Shown piece after piece: positions 52,929 to 61,315 of a stretch of DNA of 64,000 nt. Source of the DNA: JAPPHA01 sp963664045 (lineage in GTDB: Bacteria > Pseudomonadota > Alphaproteobacteria > Rhodobacterales > Rhodobacteraceae). A program made the translations under genes and the position numbers. The stretch is taken from assembly GCA_963664045.2 (NCBI GenBank), contig CAXXGT010000007.1, positions 310,001 to 374,000 on the forward strand, in the 5' to 3' direction. Position 1 is the first letter of the stretch; the number at the start of each line of letters is the position of its first letter. Under the pieces are notes generated by a model. It made no database searches. It was not told the DNA's origin and saw only the letters and a program-made list of their open reading frames with translations.

Positions 52929-53969
52929 CTACGTCATTGACGCGTGACTCTCGTCGCTGTCATGGATCTTGTGGACGTGGGTGTGCGACACCGTGCCGCA
53001 CTCCAGTCGGCACTGGCGCCGGTGCATGGTGGGCGGCATCCCGAACTCGTTGCGGTAGGAACGTGAAAAATGTGCGAGCGATCCGAATCCCGAAGCCACT
53101 GCGACCTCGGTAATGCTCATGTCCGACTGGACCAGGAGCCTGCGCGCCAGGTTCAGACGTGCGCGGACGTAATACTGGGTCGGCGACATGTTGAGGTACG
53201 TCTTGAACAATCGCTGAATCTGCTTGCCGGTAACACCGATTGAATTGGTCAGGTCGCTCAGCGGCACCGGTTCCTCAAGGTTGGATTCCATCATGTCGAT
53301 CGCTTCGGCCAACGCCGAATGCGCTACCCGCGGATACCTTGAACCCACGGGCTGCGGGCTTATGGACGGACGAACCTTTTCAAGAATGTACTGGTCCGAA
53401 ACGGCGATGGCTGTCGATGCGCCGAAATGCGCGAAGACCTGATGCAGGGCGAGGTCGACGACTGCGGCACCTCCGGCGCAGGTGATGATTCCACGGTCGA
53501 CTTCGAACAGTGTGCTGCAGATGTTTACCCTCGGAAACAATTCGCGCAGCGTGTCGAGATACTCCCAGTGAATGGTCGCACGCCGGCCGTCGAGCATGCC
53601 GAGCTTGGCCAGGATCAGGCTCGCTGAGCCGAGTGCAATCAATACGCTGCCGTCCCGGTGGAGTCGGCGCAGCCAGTTCGCCAGCGCATGGGGTACGTCA
53701 TATTGGGGATCGTTGCCGGTGACGAGAACGACATTGGTCAGGGTGCTGCAATCCCGGATCGACAGGTCGATCCTGAATTCCATCTCGCTGTTCGACGTCA
53801 CGGGCCCACCGTCCATGGAAAGCAGCGTCCATTCGAAAAGTTTCCGGTCCGCGACGCGGTTTGCGATGCGCATCACCTCGACAAAGGACACGAAGGGGAT
53901 GAGTGAAAAGCGTTCGTCGAGGAAGAACCCGACGCGGACAGGCTGGTCCTCGCCGTCATGTTTCAACAA
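52929..53969 (-). CDS. GlxA-family AraC-type transcriptional regulator
   Basis: This 346-residue regulator has an N-terminal DJ-1/PfpI-like amidotransferase domain (VGFFLDERFSLIPFVSFVEV; VVLVTGNDPQYDVPHALANW; ITCAGGAAVVDLALHQV). The C-terminal AraC double HTH contains PLSDLTNSIGVTGKQIQRLF and SITEVAVASGFGSLAHFSRS. Proteins of this design (GbdR, SouR, DhcR, CdhR types) control use of glycine betaine, sarcosine, dimethylglycine and carnitine, which agrees with an N-methyl compound pathway here. It overlaps the upstream ABM-like gene by seven bases and is cotranscribed with the dimethylformamidase-like genes. Confidence 0.9.
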   Translation of the reverse strand: MLKHDGEDQPVRVGFFLDERFSLIPFVSFVEVMRIANRVADRKLFEWTLLSMDGGPVTSNSEMEFRIDLSIRDCSTLTNVVLVTGNDPQYDVPHALANWLRRLHRDGSVLIALGSASLILAKLGMLDGRRATIHWEYLDTLRELFPRVNICSTLFEVDRGIITCAGGAAVVDLALHQVFAHFGASTAIAVSDQYILEKVRPSISPQPVGSRYPRVAHSALAEAIDMMESNLEEPVPLSDLTNSIGVTGKQIQRLFKTYLNMSPTQYYVRARLNLARRLLVQSDMSITEVAVASGFGSLAHFSRSYRNEFGMPPTMHRRQCRLECGTVSHTHVHKIHDSDESHASMT

Positions 53970-54307
53970 TGATCAGGTTTCCCGTCGTTGTCATGGTGCC
54001 GCTCGAATTCCCGCGACGCCAGGAGCGGATAGTCGAACGGACACGGTGGTTCGCCATCGACGTACATGTGTGCAAAGGCGTCCGTGATGCCCTGGATATC
54101 GGCCGTACGGTCTTTCCAGGCGCGGTAGGCGCTCTCGGAAGAAAACACGGTCACCGCGATGCGCGACTCGCCTTCCCCCATCAACTGCATGGCGAGGCAA
54201 TCCGGTTCGTTCTCCATGGTCCTGAAGACGAGGTCCTTGAAAAGCTCGACGGATTCCTCCGCAAACTCGGCCTTGCACCGCCAGTGGGAGGTCCGAACGT
54301 ACATCAT
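53963..54307 (-). CDS. ABM-like (antibiotic biosynthesis monooxygenase fold) protein
   Basis: This 114-residue protein starts at MMYVRTSHWRCKAEF; the longer frame upstream is Pro/Arg-rich and looks non-coding. A ferredoxin-like dimeric alpha/beta fold is suggested by YVRTSHWRCKAE, ELFKDLVFRTMENEPDCLAM, GESRIAVTVFSSESAYRAW and AFAHMYVDG. Such proteins serve as cofactor-free oxygenases or as stress and degradation accessory proteins. It is first in the minus-strand operon and overlaps the regulator gene by seven bases. Confidence 0.6.
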   Translation of the reverse strand: MMYVRTSHWRCKAEFAEESVELFKDLVFRTMENEPDCLAMQLMGEGESRIAVTVFSSESAYRAWKDRTADIQGITDAFAHMYVDGEPPCPFDYPLLASREFERHHDNDGKPDHC

Positions 54308-55256
54308 CTCAATCCATGCTGTCCTGCCGGCAAGGCGGGATGCCGGTCCCCTGCGGACCTGCGCCCTGGAAGGGACGCTCTCGACGTCGAAGACAGCCGG
54401 GCGTGCAGGCGAACCGCGGCACACTGGAGCGGGAGTCGTCCCGGGTGTCCGGGGTCGATGACTTCCTCCCACTTGGCGACCTTGTCCACATGGCACTGTC
54501 CCAATTGCCGGATCCGTCGTTCCTGCGTGCCCCTGGCATTCACACCGTCGTCAGCCGTCACAAGGGACCTGACCGGTCCCAGGCCAACACATGGGCTCCT
54601 CGGGGTCGAGAATGGAGCAGGCATGGCGTTCCAACATGATATGTTTGGCCGCTGACTTGATCCGAAACGATCAAACACGTCAAGGCGGTTCGTTACGTCG
54701 TGGTCCGCGCCGCGATCGGACGCAAGACATCGGAGACCCGGGAGCCGGCGGTTTCCAGGCCTGCCTCGGGTCGGGCAAGACAGATCCGAACATGACCGGG
54801 AGTGCCAAGCTCCGACCCGGGACCGTGGCGGCACCGGCCTGTTCGATCGAGACTTCGGCACGTTCCGGATACCGGGTGATGCCATGCCCGGGGTGTGGAT
54901 TCTGTATGGCGGATTGCGCTCTTTTTAATGCCTTGTAATTGCGCATTTATTTTGCTGCCTGATCGGCGGTGATCTCCGATTTCACGGGTTTTCGCGAAAA
55001 ATCGCTGAACGAGCCGCAGTTTTTCCATTTCCCGGTGATTTCCACTGAATTCCTGGCTTCGGGGTGGGCGTGGAAAAGTGCTCCAACACAAGATGCACCG
55101 CACTGCACAGTGTGATTCGTTCTCACTGCGTAAGAGGTCAGAAAATCGCGCCATACGGGAATCACTCCCCATGCCCGGGGAGGAGTTGGCGGCAGCCGGG
55201 GAAATGGTAAAACGCGCCCTCTGGTCCGGGTCTTCCGTCCGTTCAGTTCAATGAAC
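54308..55256. other. Long divergent intergenic region, no gene supported
   Basis: About 1.1 kb separates the ABM-like gene from the TRAP operon. Frames on both strands (up to 211 residues) are Arg/Pro/Ser-rich without family resemblance. A palindrome GTTCAGTTCAATGAAC lies at 55241-55256, directly before the direct repeats described next. A degenerate former gene cannot be excluded. Confidence 0.5.
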
Positions 55257-55308
55257 GGTCGGTCAGGCGCAACTTGCCGACCACGCGCGGGGTAAGGTCG
55301 GTCAGGCG
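55257..55308. promoter_or_regulatory. Two 13-bp direct repeats upstream of the TRAP operon
   Basis: GGTCGGTCAGGCG occurs at 55257-55269 and 55296-55308, start to start 39 bases apart (nearly four helical turns), about 160-210 bases before the dctP start. AraC-family proteins bind such direct repeats; the GlxA-type regulator encoded at 52929 is the natural candidate. Confidence 0.4.
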
Positions 55309-55469
55309 TCCTGTCCGGGCGAGTGCGCGTGGCAGGCGCGGCTGGTTGCGAGGCCTTGCAGCCAGCAACCGGAATCCAGCGGGCCTGCTGCGAATGGAAT
55401 GGCCTCGCCGAGCAGGACGAGACCGGTGGTCGACAGGCCCGTACCCGTTCAGAAAGGGGGAATCGGCAC

Positions 55470-56483
55470 ATGAAAAGAATACTGACGACGACACTGTCGA
55501 TACTGGCGGCGGCGGCCTTCGCGGCGATGACTCCGGCTGCGGCGCAGATGCATCGTTGGGACATGCCGAACAAATACGCCAAGGCGTCCGGCCACTACTA
55601 CGACGAGATCTTCGCGGAAAAACTGCGTGAAGCCACCGGTGGCGCCATCGACATCACCAATCACTATGGCGGAGCACTTGGCTACAAGTCAAAGGACCAC
55701 TGGAAGGTCGTTGAGGACGGCGCTGCGCAGATCGCGAGCACGTATACCGGAGTGTTTGCGGGGATCGATCCGATCTTTCTCCTTGTTTCCATGCCGTTCC
55801 TGGCGCGCAACATCGACGAGTCCCGCGCTCTCTACGAGGCGGCGCGTCCATGGTATGCAGCAGCATTCGAGAAGGGCAACCAGATGTTGGTGCTGGCAGT
55901 GCCGTTCCCACCGGTGGGAATCTGGGCCAGGCAGCCGGTGACAAACCTTGAGGAACTGGGGGAAATCCGGATCCGAACCTACGACAAGACGAGTACCGTT
56001 GCGCTGAAAGCCGCTGGCGCGAATGCTGTCCAACTGAGCTGGGCAGACATCATTCCGGCCCTGACGACCGGTACGATCGACTCGGTTCTGACGGCAGGGG
56101 AGGGCGGCGTTCTCTCCAGTTTCTACGAGCACATGGATCACTTCAACGCCATCAACTACGTCGCGGGAACCCAGATGTTCCATATGAACCGCGATGTTTT
56201 CGACAGCCTGTCGCCCGAGCTCCAGGAAACGATCCTCGAGGTTGCCAGCGCAACCGAGGACGAAGCATGGGAGGCCATCAAGGACCGGGTTGACGCATCC
56301 TATGTCAGGATGCGGGACGCGGGGGTGACGATTCTGGCCGAGTCGGACATGCAGGACGGCTTCCTTCCGTCCCTGCGCGAAGCCTCGACCGTCGTGTTCA
56401 ACGAATGGCGCGACAAGATGCCGGCAGGCGCTGCGGACGAGATCATGACGAACTTCTCGGAACGCCTTGGAGCAATGAACTGA
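55470..56483 (+). CDS. dctP: TRAP transporter substrate-binding protein (DctP type)
   Basis: This 337-residue periplasmic binding protein starts at MKRILTTTLSIL, preceded by AAAGGGGG; the frame extends upstream without homology. A signal peptide ends near PAAAQ. Family blocks are GVFAGIDPIFLLVSMPFLAR, GEIRIRTYDKTSTVALKAAG (the conserved Arg in the strand after the linker binds substrate carboxylates), QLSWADIIPALTTGTIDSVL and YVAGTQMFHMNRDVFDSLSP. It delivers an organic acid or zwitterion to the DctQM membrane proteins encoded next. Position beside the amide cluster suggests it imports the pathway's substrate. Confidence 0.92.
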   Translation: MKRILTTTLSILAAAAFAAMTPAAAQMHRWDMPNKYAKASGHYYDEIFAEKLREATGGAIDITNHYGGALGYKSKDHWKVVEDGAAQIASTYTGVFAGIDPIFLLVSMPFLARNIDESRALYEAARPWYAAAFEKGNQMLVLAVPFPPVGIWARQPVTNLEELGEIRIRTYDKTSTVALKAAGANAVQLSWADIIPALTTGTIDSVLTAGEGGVLSSFYEHMDHFNAINYVAGTQMFHMNRDVFDSLSPELQETILEVASATEDEAWEAIKDRVDASYVRMRDAGVTILAESDMQDGFLPSLREASTVVFNEWRDKMPAGAADEIMTNFSERLGAMN

Positions 56484-56495
56484 CAAAGAATGACT

Positions 56496-56520
56496 TCGGG
56501 GCGGGCAGAGCCTGCCCCGA
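56496..56520 (+). promoter_or_regulatory. Intercistronic hairpin between dctP and dctQ
   Basis: TCGGGGCGGGC and GCCTGCCCCGA form an 11-bp stem (one G-T pair) around the loop AGA, starting 13 bases after the dctP stop. There is no T-run. It probably protects the dctP message so that the binding protein exceeds the membrane subunits. Confidence 0.65.
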
Positions 56521-56529
56521 CACCTGGGA

Positions 56530-57072
56530 ATGAACTGGTCAAGCGCCCGTTTCATTCGTTCATTCGACAGGTTCGCCCGATTCCTGTCGGTTGTCGGGGC
56601 GGTCGCCGCCGGAATCATCCTGTTGGCGATGTCATTCCATATTCTCGCTGAAATCGTCCTTCGGACTCTGTTCCTCCGCTCGACCTACGTGCTCGAGGAA
56701 ATGATCAGTTACGGCGTTGCCGCCATGTCCTTTCTCGGACTGGGATATGCGCTCAACAGCGGGGCGCTGATCAGGATGAACCTTGTTCTCGAAAAGCTCG
56801 GAGACGGGCTGATCCGGCGTATCGTGGAAGTCATCTGCATCATCTCGGCGGGGATATTCACCGGAATCGCCGCCTGGTACTTCTACGTCAACGCGGTACG
56901 GGATTTCATGCGCGGCCACGTGAGTGAAACCCTTTCGGAGACGCCCCTCTGGCTGCCGCCGTCGATCATGCTTCTCGGCATGCTGGTATTCATCGTCCAG
57001 TTGCTGGCGTACCTGCTGCGGGTGCTCGCGGGCGACGTGTCCTTTGCGCCCGGCGGGCGAGAACGGGAATAG
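56530..57072 (+). CDS. dctQ: TRAP transporter small permease (DctQ)
   Basis: This 180-residue small membrane subunit has four helices, with segments around FLSVVGAVAAGIILLAMSFH, YGVAAMSFLGLGYALNSGAL, VEVICIISAGIFTGIAAWYF and SIMLLGMLVFIVQLLAYLLR. RMNLVLEKLG between helices 2 and 3 fits the family. It acts with DctM as a sodium-dependent symporter. It lies 46 bases after dctP and 55 bases before dctM. Confidence 0.9.
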   Translation: MNWSSARFIRSFDRFARFLSVVGAVAAGIILLAMSFHILAEIVLRTLFLRSTYVLEEMISYGVAAMSFLGLGYALNSGALIRMNLVLEKLGDGLIRRIVEVICIISAGIFTGIAAWYFYVNAVRDFMRGHVSETLSETPLWLPPSIMLLGMLVFIVQLLAYLLRVLAGDVSFAPGGRERE

Positions 57073-57127
57073 GCCCGTGTCCAGACAGACTTCGGAAGAC
57101 TGAGCCTTGGGACCGCTGGAGGTCGCG

Positions 57128-58426
57128 ATGGCGACATTGGGCCTGCTTGCCCTGTACCTGACGCTCGGGATCTGGGTGTTTGCAGCGGTCGGCCTGGTCG
57201 GTCTGACGGCACTGCATCTTCTCCTGGGTTTCGACATTGACCGTATCGGCGCGATCATGCGGGGGACGATGTGGCGTTCGGCCAGTACCTGGGAGCTGTC
57301 GGCCGTCCCGATCTTCGTCATGATGGGTGAGCTCATGTTCCGGAGTGACATGTCGGAGCGGCTGTTCCGTGGGCTGTCGCCCTGGGTCGCGCGCATACCG
57401 GGCGGCCTGCTGCACACGAACATCGCCGGATGCACCGTTTTCGCGGCCGTCAGCGGATCGACCACCGCGACCACCGCGACGGTCGGGAAAATCACGACGA
57501 CTGCACTTGCCGAAAGACAATACGATCAGAGTCTCGCGGTGGGATCGCTCGCAGGGTCCGGCAGCCTCGGGCTGATGATTCCGCCGTCGATTTCCTTCAT
57601 CATCTACGGCGTGCTGTCCGAGACTTCCATTGCGCGGCTGTTCGCGGCCGGCGTGTTTCCGGGTCTTCTGATTGCGGGACTCTATTCCGGATACATCGGT
57701 TTGCGCGCCACCATGAACCCTGCACTAGCTCCCCGCGGAACCGACGAGTTCACCGCCATTGATCGCCTCAGGGGATTACTGGACCTCCTGCCGGTGACGG
57801 TCCTCGTGATCGTTGTCCTTGGCAGTCTCTACAGCGGAATCGCCACACCGTCCGAGGCGGCGGTTGTCGGATTCCTTGGTGCCTTCCTGATGGTCCTGTT
57901 TACCGGGCAGCTGACCTGGAAGATTTTCGTGGATTCCATCGCCGGGACGATCCGGATCACGACCATGGGGATCAGCATCCTGGTTGCCGCCAATTTCATG
58001 TCGTCTGCGATGGCCTATCTGCATGTTCCCCAGGAGATCGCCAGGTTCATCGTCGGCCTCGGCCTGTCCCCGTATGTCCTGATCCTGCTGGTGGCCGCCT
58101 TCTACATCATTCTGGGCCTGTTTCTCGACGGTCTGTCGATCATGGTCATGACCCTGCCGATCACACTGCCGCTGGTCGTCTCCGTCGGCTTTGATCCGGT
58201 CTGGTTCGGCGTGTTCATCGTCATAATGATCGAACTCGGTCTCGTCACGCCGCCCATCGGGTTCAACCTGTTTGTCCTGCAGGTCATGACCGGCCACAAG
58301 TTGGGGTTCATCGCCCGCGCCGCCTTTCCGTTTTTCCTGCTGCTCTGCGTTGCCGCAGTGATCATTACCGCCTTTCCCGAGATCGCGCTCTGGCTGCCGG
58401 ACGCACTCTTCAACAGATATCCATAA
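57128..58426 (+). CDS. dctM: TRAP transporter large permease (DctM)
   Basis: This 432-residue membrane protein has about 11-12 helices. ATG 57128 is chosen because GGAGG precedes it; a TTG at 57107 would add seven residues. Family blocks are SAVPIFVMMGELMFRSDMSE, GGLLHTNIAGCTVFAAVSGS (transport site), LMIPPSISFIIYGVLSETSI, GIATPSEAAVVGFLGAFLMV and VTPPIGFNLFVLQVMTGHKL. It transports the substrate handed over by DctP using an ion gradient. DinB-like protein follows 12 bases later. Confidence 0.93.
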   Translation: MATLGLLALYLTLGIWVFAAVGLVGLTALHLLLGFDIDRIGAIMRGTMWRSASTWELSAVPIFVMMGELMFRSDMSERLFRGLSPWVARIPGGLLHTNIAGCTVFAAVSGSTTATTATVGKITTTALAERQYDQSLAVGSLAGSGSLGLMIPPSISFIIYGVLSETSIARLFAAGVFPGLLIAGLYSGYIGLRATMNPALAPRGTDEFTAIDRLRGLLDLLPVTVLVIVVLGSLYSGIATPSEAAVVGFLGAFLMVLFTGQLTWKIFVDSIAGTIRITTMGISILVAANFMSSAMAYLHVPQEIARFIVGLGLSPYVLILLVAAFYIILGLFLDGLSIMVMTLPITLPLVVSVGFDPVWFGVFIVIMIELGLVTPPIGFNLFVLQVMTGHKLGFIARAAFPFFLLLCVAAVIITAFPEIALWLPDALFNRYP

Positions 58427-58438
58427 AGGGAGACCACG

Positions 58439-58981
58439 ATGTTCGCTTCGTTTACACGGCTGGCTCGATACAATGCATGGGCCAACCGCCGGATGCACAA
58501 GACTTGCGCACGCATGACCGTCGGCGCCCTGATGCAGGACCGGAATGCCTTCCAGTCATCGATCTATCTCACGCTGGAGCACATCCATGCCGCTGATCGC
58601 ATCTACCGCGACCGCCTTCTGAAACAGCCCCTCAGCCTTGAGTGGCCGATTCAGCAGATCTTTCCGGGGATTGACGAGCTTGCCCCTGCGCAATTCGAAA
58701 TCGACGCATGGTATGTGGAATTCACGAAGACCCTGACCCGGGAGCAGCTCGACGCCAATTGGCCATTCACGAGCTTTGACGATGATCCGGTTCACGTGAA
58801 CGAAACCCTCGGAACCTGCCTGAGCAACCTCTTTCAGCACCAGGTTCACCATCGCGGACAGGTGCACAACATGCTCTCCCAGGTTGGCGTGTATCCGCCG
58901 CCCATGGATTACATCCTGTTTGCAATGGAAGACCGCGGAGACGAGATCCCGGACGACCTGAAGAGTCGGTGGCGGGAATGA
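58439..58981 (+). CDS. DinB-family putative metal-dependent protein
   Basis: This 180-residue protein has a DinB/YfiT four-helix fold. It shows the opening YNAWANRRMHKTCAR, a first metal His in SIYLTLEHIHAADRIYRDRL (His48) and the HxxxH-type pair in FQHQVHHRGQVHNMLSQVG. In this fold three His bind a metal; members include thiol-dependent transferases and maleylpyruvate isomerase relatives, most of unknown activity. It is cotranscribed with the TRAP genes and starts behind AGGGAGAC. Confidence 0.85.
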   Translation: MFASFTRLARYNAWANRRMHKTCARMTVGALMQDRNAFQSSIYLTLEHIHAADRIYRDRLLKQPLSLEWPIQQIFPGIDELAPAQFEIDAWYVEFTKTLTREQLDANWPFTSFDDDPVHVNETLGTCLSNLFQHQVHHRGQVHNMLSQVGVYPPPMDYILFAMEDRGDEIPDDLKSRWRE

Positions 58982-59009
58982 TGGCGCCGATTCCGCAGCA
59001 GGTCCTGCA

Positions 59010-59975
59010 ATGACCGGTACCGGAAAGCCGGCCGCCGGGGCCCCGGCCTTTGTCGACTGTTACGGCGAACTTGCCGACCGCCTGACGCCGGGGATGCTCG
59101 AAATCTGTCCTGGAGTGGAGGTTTTCCGTTCAAGGCCGAAATCCGAATCCGAACTGATTGATCGCCTGCAGGGGCGCCGCCATGCGATCGTCTACATGGG
59201 TTATCTCTCGGCATCCGTCCTGCGTGCGTGCCCGGACCTGGAAACCGTTGCATACCTGTCGTCGGGGCTCGCGACGCACGCCGATATGGACGAGGCCAGG
59301 CGGCTTGGAATCGAGATTCGCGGTGTCCTGAACTATGGCGACCTGGCAGTTGCAGAACACGCCATCGCCTTGGCTTTCGCCGCACTCAAGCGCATCGCCG
59401 AGTCCGATCGTCGGGTCAGGCAAGGCCGGTGGGAACTCGTCCGCACCGAGGAATTCGCCGGCCGAACCTTTGGCGTGATCGGCCTCGGCGGCATCGGCAG
59501 GCAGGTCGCCCGGATCGCTGCCGCGCTTGGCGCAGATGTCATCGGCTGGTCCCGATCGGGGGCGGACGTTGGCAGTTTCGTAACCGGGTGTTCACTGGAT
59601 ACGGTACTCGCCCGGGCCGATATCCTGTCCCTCCATCTTGCGCTCACACCGGAGACCGACGGCTTTCTCGGGGCGAAGGAACTTGCGCAGGTCAAGTCCG
59701 GTGCCATCCTTGTGAATACCGCCCGTGGTGCGCTGGTCGATGAAAACGCACTGGTTGACGCGCTGAGGAGTGGCCGACTGTCGCATTGTGCGCTTGACGT
59801 CTTTCACGGGGAGCCTCCTGACCCGGAAAGTCCGCTCCTCGCAATGGAAAAAGTGACCCTGACGCCCCACTCTGCCTGGTATACCGGCGCCGCCATCGAC
59901 CGCTTGCTGATTTCCGGGCTCAGGCTCCTGAAACGGCAGATCGAGAATTCCTCGCAAGCGGCCAGCCATCGGTAA
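59010..59975 (+). CDS. D-2-hydroxyacid dehydrogenase family protein
   Basis: This 321-residue NAD(P)-dependent dehydrogenase has a nucleotide motif TFGVIGLGGIGRQVARIAAA (GxGxxG). The catalytic Arg lies in ILVNTARGALVDENALVDAL, the Glu in CALDVFHGEPPDPESP and the His in LTPHSAWYTGAAIDR, completing the Arg-Glu-His set. It interconverts a 2-keto acid and a D-2-hydroxy acid. It lies 28 bases after the DinB gene and is the last clear gene of the TRAP operon. It may reduce a keto acid such as glyoxylate released by the amine-oxidising steps, but that is inference. Confidence 0.9.
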   Translation: MTGTGKPAAGAPAFVDCYGELADRLTPGMLEICPGVEVFRSRPKSESELIDRLQGRRHAIVYMGYLSASVLRACPDLETVAYLSSGLATHADMDEARRLGIEIRGVLNYGDLAVAEHAIALAFAALKRIAESDRRVRQGRWELVRTEEFAGRTFGVIGLGGIGRQVARIAAALGADVIGWSRSGADVGSFVTGCSLDTVLARADILSLHLALTPETDGFLGAKELAQVKSGAILVNTARGALVDENALVDALRSGRLSHCALDVFHGEPPDPESPLLAMEKVTLTPHSAWYTGAAIDRLLISGLRLLKRQIENSSQAASHR

Positions 59976-60923
59976 TCGCCTGATGGCATGGTGCCAGTCT
60001 GACGGGTCGCCATGACGTCGATGCCCGGCACTGGCCGCGGTCGTTCCTTGAGGAGGTGGTCGTCGGACAGTGTCGGTGTTCCCGAAATCGTCCGCGTTGC
60101 CGCGTCGCTTCGACATTACCCAGGCACAAAACCGGATATCCCCGACGAAAAAGTGGAGCTCAACATCAACCCAACGACGTACGGAGCAGGAAGGGGTCTG
60201 TTCAGGATGAGTGGAAAAAGGAACGTCAGGATCTTGCGGTCACCAATTTACGCCGTGCCGGATTCACACGCTCTGCCGTGGGTTTCCGGCGGCAGTGCCT
60301 GATTCTCAAGCCCACTCCGATCGCAGAGACAGCAATCCTGACGGCGCTCACCAGCAAGCGGTTCTACTCGGTCCGCCTCGTGCCGGATCCCGGGAACGAC
60401 ACGCCCTTCCTGTCGTTTGCCCGAGTTCTGGAAACGCCGTCCGGTCGTGATTGTCTCCCGGCATGCGACGCCCGACGGCGTTGCCACTGTCGTGCCGATA
60501 ACTTCATGAGTGCAGCGCAATCTGCGGTTCTCGGCTCTGCTCCGTTCTCCGATCGACGGAAGAGATGCCTGGGCCATCTGCAATCATGTCACCACAGTGG
60601 CGGTCAGCCGACTGCTGCCGGCACGCGGGGCAGACCGTCTGTGTCCGAGCGGGAATACAGGGAGAAACGACAGAAAGTGACCGACGGCGTTGCCATTCCT
60701 TGCCAGGCGTGGGTTGGTGCGTGACATTTATCGGACTTGCGGGATCTTTGGATTGCCGCCACCCCCTGGCTCCCCTCGGGGTATCCGGAGGGCAAAAAGG
60801 ACGGCTTCGGCCGTCTTTTCCTTTTCATCCACACTTGGCTGACCTTGGGCGAGGCTGGAAGAGCGTTAGCCACGGTAGGAAGGTGCAAAGCATGAAAAGC
60901 ATGATAGGCGCATTCGTCCGTAC
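59976..60923. other. Gene-poor region downstream of the TRAP operon
   Basis: I can support no gene. Several overlapping frames of 80-220 residues on the plus strand have no family resemblance; the piece ERQDLAVTNLRRAGFTRSAV at about 60219-60278 looks protein-like but I cannot place it. The region probably contains eroded gene fragments, ending at a terminator-like hairpin. Confidence 0.4.
60794..60825. terminator. Bidirectional terminator-like hairpin
   Basis: AAAAGGACGGC, loop TTCG, then GCCGTCTTTT, followed by CCTTTT. A G bulge interrupts an otherwise perfect stem. The A-run before and T-run after allow intrinsic termination from either side. Confidence 0.65.
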
Positions 60924-61049
60924 AGCTTGGCGCTGCAAGTAACTGGTGAACGCGCATGCGGACCAGTTCGTGCACCCGGGAAAGCGGCCATGTCTGCCCA
61001 TCCTGCTCTCAAGCCAGCCGTCATCACAACGCGGACAGCTCCGGATGTC
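60924..61049 (-). pseudogene. Topoisomerase-type zinc-finger fragment (helicase or nuclease tail)
   Basis: One minus-strand frame reads DIRSCPRCDDGWLESRMGRH and GRFPGCTNWSACAFTSYL. The four Cys with the Gly-rich spacing match the zf-C4 finger found at the C-terminus of topoisomerase I and of UvrD/helicase IV-like proteins. No helicase or nuclease domain is attached, so this is a relic. Confidence 0.55.
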
Positions 61050-61057
61050 CTGATTGC

Positions 61058-61138
61058 AGACCCGGCGGCAGAGAGGCGGTCCTTCTGGCCGGTTGCGTCC
61101 TGTTCGGCCGTCGAGACCCGCGCAGAGCCGAGAATCAT
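61058..61138 (-). pseudogene. Serine resolvase N-terminal fragment
   Basis: MILGSARVSTAEQDATGQKD then RLSAAGS matches the start of Tn3-type serine resolvases (MxIGYARVSTxxQ), including the catalytic Ser in ARVS. After 27 residues the homology stops and the zinc-finger relic begins in another frame. Confidence 0.6.
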
Positions 61139-61315
61139 GCCATGACGTCACGACGCCTTGAGCATCCATGACGAGGCTCTCGCGACGAACATGTCTCGGA
61201 CCACACAAGCTGTCTGCGGCAACCGACCTGAAATGGGGCAGTCAATCTCTTGACCGCCCCCTTTGCAATTTTCGACGTCATGCCGTCGTGTCACACGCTT
61301 GGAAACGCGCGTGCG

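Noticed and set aside
54304..54885. 193-residue minus-strand frame
   Set aside because: Mostly Arg/Pro/Ser-rich, and its 3' end overlaps the start of the ABM-like gene in another frame; no motif was recognised.
54947..55582. 211-residue minus-strand frame
   Set aside because: It overlaps the dctP promoter and signal-peptide region and has the composition of an antisense shadow.
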